DNA from: Streptomyces glaucescens
GTDB taxonomy: Bacteria > Actinomycetota > Actinomycetes > Streptomycetales > Streptomycetaceae
Assembly (NCBI RefSeq): GCF_000761215.1
Contig: NZ_CP009438.1
Location: 4,288,501-4,352,500 of the forward strand
Reading direction: 5' to 3'
DNA: 64,000 nucleotides
Below the pieces are notes generated by a model. That model was not told where the DNA came from, did not search any database, and saw only the letters and a list, made by a program, of their open reading frames with translations. The translations under genes and the position numbers were made by a program. Below are positions 61,217-64,000 of the stretch, piece by piece; position 1 is the stretch's first letter, and every line of letters begins with the position of its first letter.

Positions 61217-62029
61217 ATGACCCAGAAAGTCGCAGTCCTCGGCACCGGCAAGATCGGCGAAGCCCTGCTGAGCGGAATGATCCGCGCCGGCTGGACCCCC
61301 GCCGACCTCCTGGTCACCGCCCGCCGCCCCGAACGGGCCGACGAACTCCGCACCCGCTACGGAGTCACCCCGGTCACCAACCCGGAAGCCGCCAAGACCG
61401 CCGACACCCTGATCCTCACGGTCAAACCGCAGGACATGGGCACCCTCCTCGACGAACTCGCCCCCCACGTGCCCGCCGACCGCCTGGTCATCAGCGGCGC
61501 CGCGGGCATCACCACCTCCTTCCTGGAGGACCGCCTCGCCGCCGGCACCCCGGTCGTCCGCGTCATGACGAACACCCCCGCCCTCGTCGACGAGGCCATG
61601 TCCGTCATCTCCGCCGGCAGCCACGCCACGGCCGACCACCTCGCCCACACCGAGGGAATCTTCGGCGCCGTCGGCAAGACACTCCGCGTCCCCGAGTCCC
61701 AGCAGGACGCCTGCACCGCCCTGTCCGGCTCCGGCCCGGCCTACTTCTTCTACCTCGTCGAAGCCATGACCGACGCCGGCATCCTCCTCGGCCTGCCCCG
61801 CGACAAGGCCCACGACCTGATCGTCCAGTCCGCGATCGGCGCCGCGACCATGCTCCGCGACAGCGGGGAACACCCCGTCAAGCTCCGCGAGAACGTGACC
61901 TCCCCCGCCGGCACCACGATCAACGCCATCCGCGAGCTGGAGAACCACGGCGTACGGGCCGCGCTCATCGCCGCCCTCGAAGCCGCCCGCGACCGCAGCC
62001 GCGAACTCGCCTCCGGCAACAACAGCTGA
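61217..62029 (+). CDS. proC: Pyrroline-5-carboxylate reductase
   Basis: It reduces 1-pyrroline-5-carboxylate to proline with NAD(P)H. The 270-residue enzyme has the Rossmann motif VLGTGKIGEALLSGM, LILTVKPQDM, ISGAAGI, RVMTNTPALV, the signature SGSGPAYFFYLVEAMTDAG and the substrate-binding SPAGTTINAIREL. GGAGG lies 10 nt before the ATG at 61217. It sits alone on its strand, 142 bp after the ABC permease gene. Confidence 0.97.
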   Translation: MTQKVAVLGTGKIGEALLSGMIRAGWTPADLLVTARRPERADELRTRYGVTPVTNPEAAKTADTLILTVKPQDMGTLLDELAPHVPADRLVISGAAGITTSFLEDRLAAGTPVVRVMTNTPALVDEAMSVISAGSHATADHLAHTEGIFGAVGKTLRVPESQQDACTALSGSGPAYFFYLVEAMTDAGILLGLPRDKAHDLIVQSAIGAATMLRDSGEHPVKLRENVTSPAGTTINAIRELENHGVRAALIAALEAARDRSRELASGNNS

Positions 62030-62049
62030 CCCCGCCCGCCGGGGACGGG

Positions 62050-62634
62050 TCACCTCGCCGCGTCCACGACCTCCTTCGTGAGCACCACCCGGGCGAACCC
62101 GTCCCCGTGCAGCGACACCGCCGACGCCTGCCCCAGCTCGTCCGCGGTCCTGCGCCAGCCGAACGGCCCGGCCAGATCGAAGGTGTGCGTCGCGTCGTAC
62201 GCCACCACCACGTCGTACCCCAGGTTCCCGCCCATCCGCGCCGTCGTCTCGACACACAGGTTGGTCTGGATGCCGGTCAGCACGATCTGCGAGATGCCCG
62301 CCTCCTTCAGCCAGGCGTCCAGGTCCGGCGTTCCGTAGAACGCCGAGTTCACCGTCTTGGCCACCAGCAGCTCACGCCCCGCCCCCTTCCCGCGCCGCTC
62401 CCGCACGTAGTCCTTCAAGTCGTTGCCCTGCTGACCCGGCCGCAACGGCGAGCGCTCACTCACCGAGTCGTGCCGGACGAAGACGACCGGCCGCCCCGTC
62501 CGCTGCCAGACGTCGATGAGCGAGGCGATGTTCTCGTCCGCACCCGGATTGTTCCGGGGCCCCCAGAACCGCGACTCCTCGAAGCCCTTCTGCACGTCGA
62601 CGACCACCAGCGCTGCGTTCTCCGCGATCTCCAT
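62050..62634 (-). CDS. Isochorismatase-family cysteine hydrolase
   Basis: The 194-residue protein has the catalytic triad of the family: Asp in VVVDVQKGFE, Lys in AKTVNSAF and Cys in GIQTNLCVETTARMGG, with the cis-peptide region VLTG. Family members hydrolyse isochorismate, nicotinamide or other amides, and the substrate is not evident. It is divergent from a GlxA-type regulator with a 14-bp palindrome between them, so the regulator probably controls it. The ATG at 62634 was chosen because the longer frame crosses the palindrome. Confidence 0.9.
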   Translation of the reverse strand: MEIAENAALVVVDVQKGFEESRFWGPRNNPGADENIASLIDVWQRTGRPVVFVRHDSVSERSPLRPGQQGNDLKDYVRERRGKGAGRELLVAKTVNSAFYGTPDLDAWLKEAGISQIVLTGIQTNLCVETTARMGGNLGYDVVVAYDATHTFDLAGPFGWRRTADELGQASAVSLHGDGFARVVLTKEVVDAAR

Positions 62635-62681
62635 GCCCAGAGCATCCCGCCCCCGGGCAGCCCGCCCCAGAGGCGGGAAAG

Positions 62682-62695
62682 CCATCGATCGATGG
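62682..62695. promoter_or_regulatory. Palindromic operator between divergent isochorismatase and glxA-like genes
   Basis: CCATCGATCGATGG, a perfect 14-bp palindrome. It ends directly at a -10-like TTTACT (62696-62701), which is 7 nt before the ATG at 62709. Confidence 0.65.
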
Positions 62696-62708
62696 TTTAC
62701 TGCCAGGC

Positions 62709-63713
62709 ATGTACCGCGTGGCCCTCGTCGCCTTCCCCGGCATCCGCGCCTTCGACGTCTCCGTCATCACCGAGGTCTGGGGCACCGACCGCACCCACCG
62801 CGGCGTCCCCTCGTTCGAGCTGCGCCGCGTCGCCACCGACACCACCCCCATCCCCGTGCACGGCGGCCTCTGCCTCCACCCCGACCGCACCCTCGCCTGG
62901 CTCCGCCGAGCCGACCTGGTCCTCGTCCCCGGCCTCGACGACCAGCTCGCCCCCGCACCCGTCCCCGTCCTCGACGCGCTCCGCAGCGCCCACGCCCGCG
63001 GCACCACCATCGCCGCCCTCTGCGCCGGAGCCTTCGTGCTCGCCCAGGCCGGCCTCCTCGACGACCGCCGCGCCATCACCCACTGGAGCCTCGTCGACCT
63101 CCTCCGCACCCGGCACCCCCGGGTCACCGTCGTCCCCGACGCCCTGTTCATCGAGGACGGCAACATCTGGACCGCGGCCGGCACCGCCGCCGGCATCGAC
63201 CTCTGCCTCCACCTCGTCCGCCGCGCCCACGGCGCCGAGACCGCCGCCACCATCGCCCGCTCCATGGTCACCGCCCCCTTCCGCACCGGATCCCAGGCCC
63301 AGTTCATCGAGCGCCCCACCCCCCGCACCGACCGCGACGCCGACGCCCTCGCCGGCGTACGCGAACACGCCCTGCGGCACCTGCACGAACCGCTCACGGT
63401 CGCCGCCCTCGCCGCCCACGCCGGCATGTCCCCGCGCAGCTTCGCCCGCCACTTCACCGCGGAGACCGGCACCACACCCCTGCGCTGGCTGCTCGACCAG
63501 CGCCTCGCCGCCGCGCAGAAGCTCCTCGAACGCACCGACCTGCCCATGCCCGAGGTCGCCCGCCGCGCCGGCTTCGGCAGCGAGGTCACGATGCGCCAGC
63601 ACTTCGCATCGCGCCTCGCCACCAGCCCGCGCGCCTACCGCGCCGCGTTCACCACGGCACCCGCCGCTGACCGCGCCTCGGCAGGGGCCGGCAACAGCCC
63701 GATCGCGCGATAG
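62709..63713 (+). CDS. GlxA-type AraC regulator with DJ-1/PfpI domain
   Basis: The 334-residue protein has an N-terminal class I amidotransferase-like DJ-1/PfpI domain (VALVAFPGIRAFDVSVITEVWG, LVLVPGLDDQL, the nucleophile-elbow Cys in AALCAGAFVLAQAGLLDDRRAITHW). A C-terminal AraC double HTH follows (LTVAALAAHAGMSPRSFARHFTAETGTTPLRWL and MPEVARRAGFGSEVTMRQHFASRLATSPRAYR, both in parts). It probably senses a small molecule. Its last 79 bp overlap the 3' end of trpS in antisense. Confidence 0.93.
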   Translation: MYRVALVAFPGIRAFDVSVITEVWGTDRTHRGVPSFELRRVATDTTPIPVHGGLCLHPDRTLAWLRRADLVLVPGLDDQLAPAPVPVLDALRSAHARGTTIAALCAGAFVLAQAGLLDDRRAITHWSLVDLLRTRHPRVTVVPDALFIEDGNIWTAAGTAAGIDLCLHLVRRAHGAETAATIARSMVTAPFRTGSQAQFIERPTPRTDRDADALAGVREHALRHLHEPLTVAALAAHAGMSPRSFARHFTAETGTTPLRWLLDQRLAAAQKLLERTDLPMPEVARRAGFGSEVTMRQHFASRLATSPRAYRAAFTTAPAADRASAGAGNSPIAR

Positions 63714-64000
63714 GCGGCATCCACGGTCGGCCGGGCCATCGCCCGCGCCCGGTCCGCACCGTCCCGCAGCACCCCGTCCACGTAGCCGGGATCGGCACAC
63801 AGCTCCTTGTGCCGTTCCTGCACCGGTCTCAGAACCTCGACCACGGCCTCCGCCGTGTCCCTCTTCAAGGCGCCGTACGACTCGTACGCACCGCTCAGCG
63901 CCTCCGGGCTGCCACCCGTGCACGCGGCCAGGATCTCCAGCAGGTTCGCGACCCCCGGCCGCCCCTCCCGGTCGTAGACGACGTCCCGTCCGCTGTCGGT
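63635..64000 (-). CDS. trpS: Tryptophanyl-tRNA synthetase, C-terminal part (5' end outside window)
   Basis: The minus-strand frame is open to the window edge and encodes the end of a class I tryptophan-tRNA ligase. VYDREGRPGVANLLEILAACTGGSPE, then YGALKRDTAEAVVEVLRPVQERHKEL and a last helix ending in IGLLPAPAEA match the C-terminal anticodon-side helices of TrpS. The core motifs lie outside the window. The final 26 residues are encoded opposite the end of the GlxA-type gene. Confidence 0.9.
   Translation of the reverse strand, partial: TDSGRDVVYDREGRPGVANLLEILAACTGGSPEALSGAYESYGALKRDTAEAVVEVLRPVQERHKELCADPGYVDGVLRDGADRARAMARPTVDAAYRAIGLLPAPAEARSAAGAVVNAAR

Overview
The window is a piece of a very GC-rich actinobacterial chromosome, almost certainly Streptomyces. 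The evidence is the codon usage (G or C in nearly every third position), frequent GTG starts, an Lsr2 nucleoid protein, the sigE-cseABC envelope-stress operon, an orphan nuoD and many leaderless start sites. From memory the gene order follows the conserved core of Streptomyces coelicolor, running from the ftsH/fol region down to trpS; I could not run an alignment. I see no tRNA, rRNA, CRISPR array, prophage or insertion sequence. Genes truncated by the window edges are ftsH (left) and trpS (right).

Layout. 1-5.1 kb: folate synthesis, with the end of ftsH, then folE (+) converging on a minus-strand operon folP, NTF2-like, folB, folK, DUF3180. 5.2-12.4 kb: an MprF/LysX-like membrane protein, a secreted-type esterase, a coiled-coil low-complexity protein and a two-gene bacterial-PH-domain operon. 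12.4-14.6 kb: an orphan nuoD facing a MidA/NDUFAF7-family methyltransferase. 14.7-20.2 kb: a NarL-type two-component system, a TmrB-like NTPase, an ArsR-type regulator and a threonine aldolase. 20.3-25.8 kb: a tightly overlapping cofactor operon (DUF2520 reductase, panC, nadB, nadC, coaX) that joins CoA and NAD synthesis. 26-30 kb: small unknown genes, a repeat-filled gene-free stretch, a BlaI regulator, an ArgA-type GNAT, lsr2 and a Prim-Pol-like gene.

30.3-37 kb: clpC preceded by two matches to the ClgR box, an HAD phosphatase and a NACHT-LRR (bacterial NLR-like) ATPase. 37.3-42.6 kb: an M23 peptidase, AraC/VOC genes and the sigE-cseA-cseB-cseC envelope-stress operon. 42.9-47.7 kb: genome maintenance (mutY, disA, radA). 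47.9-53.6 kb: a sigma-like/anti-sigma-like/BACON membrane fusion, a Cys-rich protein, a Ppx/GppA phosphatase, a sugar-phosphate isomerase and a TetR regulator. 53.7-64 kb: ilvD, a PQQ-repeat Ser/Thr kinase, an SH3 protein, a two-gene ABC exporter with a perfect operator over its start codon, proC, an isochorismatase and a GlxA-type AraC regulator.

Three themes stand out. First, at least 16 genes carry a TANNNT -10 hexamer exactly 6-7 nt before the start codon, which marks leaderless mRNAs. Second, convergent gene pairs are often separated by perfect inverted repeats or overlap one another. Third, several control regions have unusually clean palindromes: the clpC upstream region, the ABC exporter start, the glxA/isochorismatase gap and the ilvD leader. 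The best candidates for new biology are the nuoD2-midA pair, the NACHT-LRR protein, the sigma/anti-sigma/BACON fusion and the DUF2520 reductase in the pan-nad operon.
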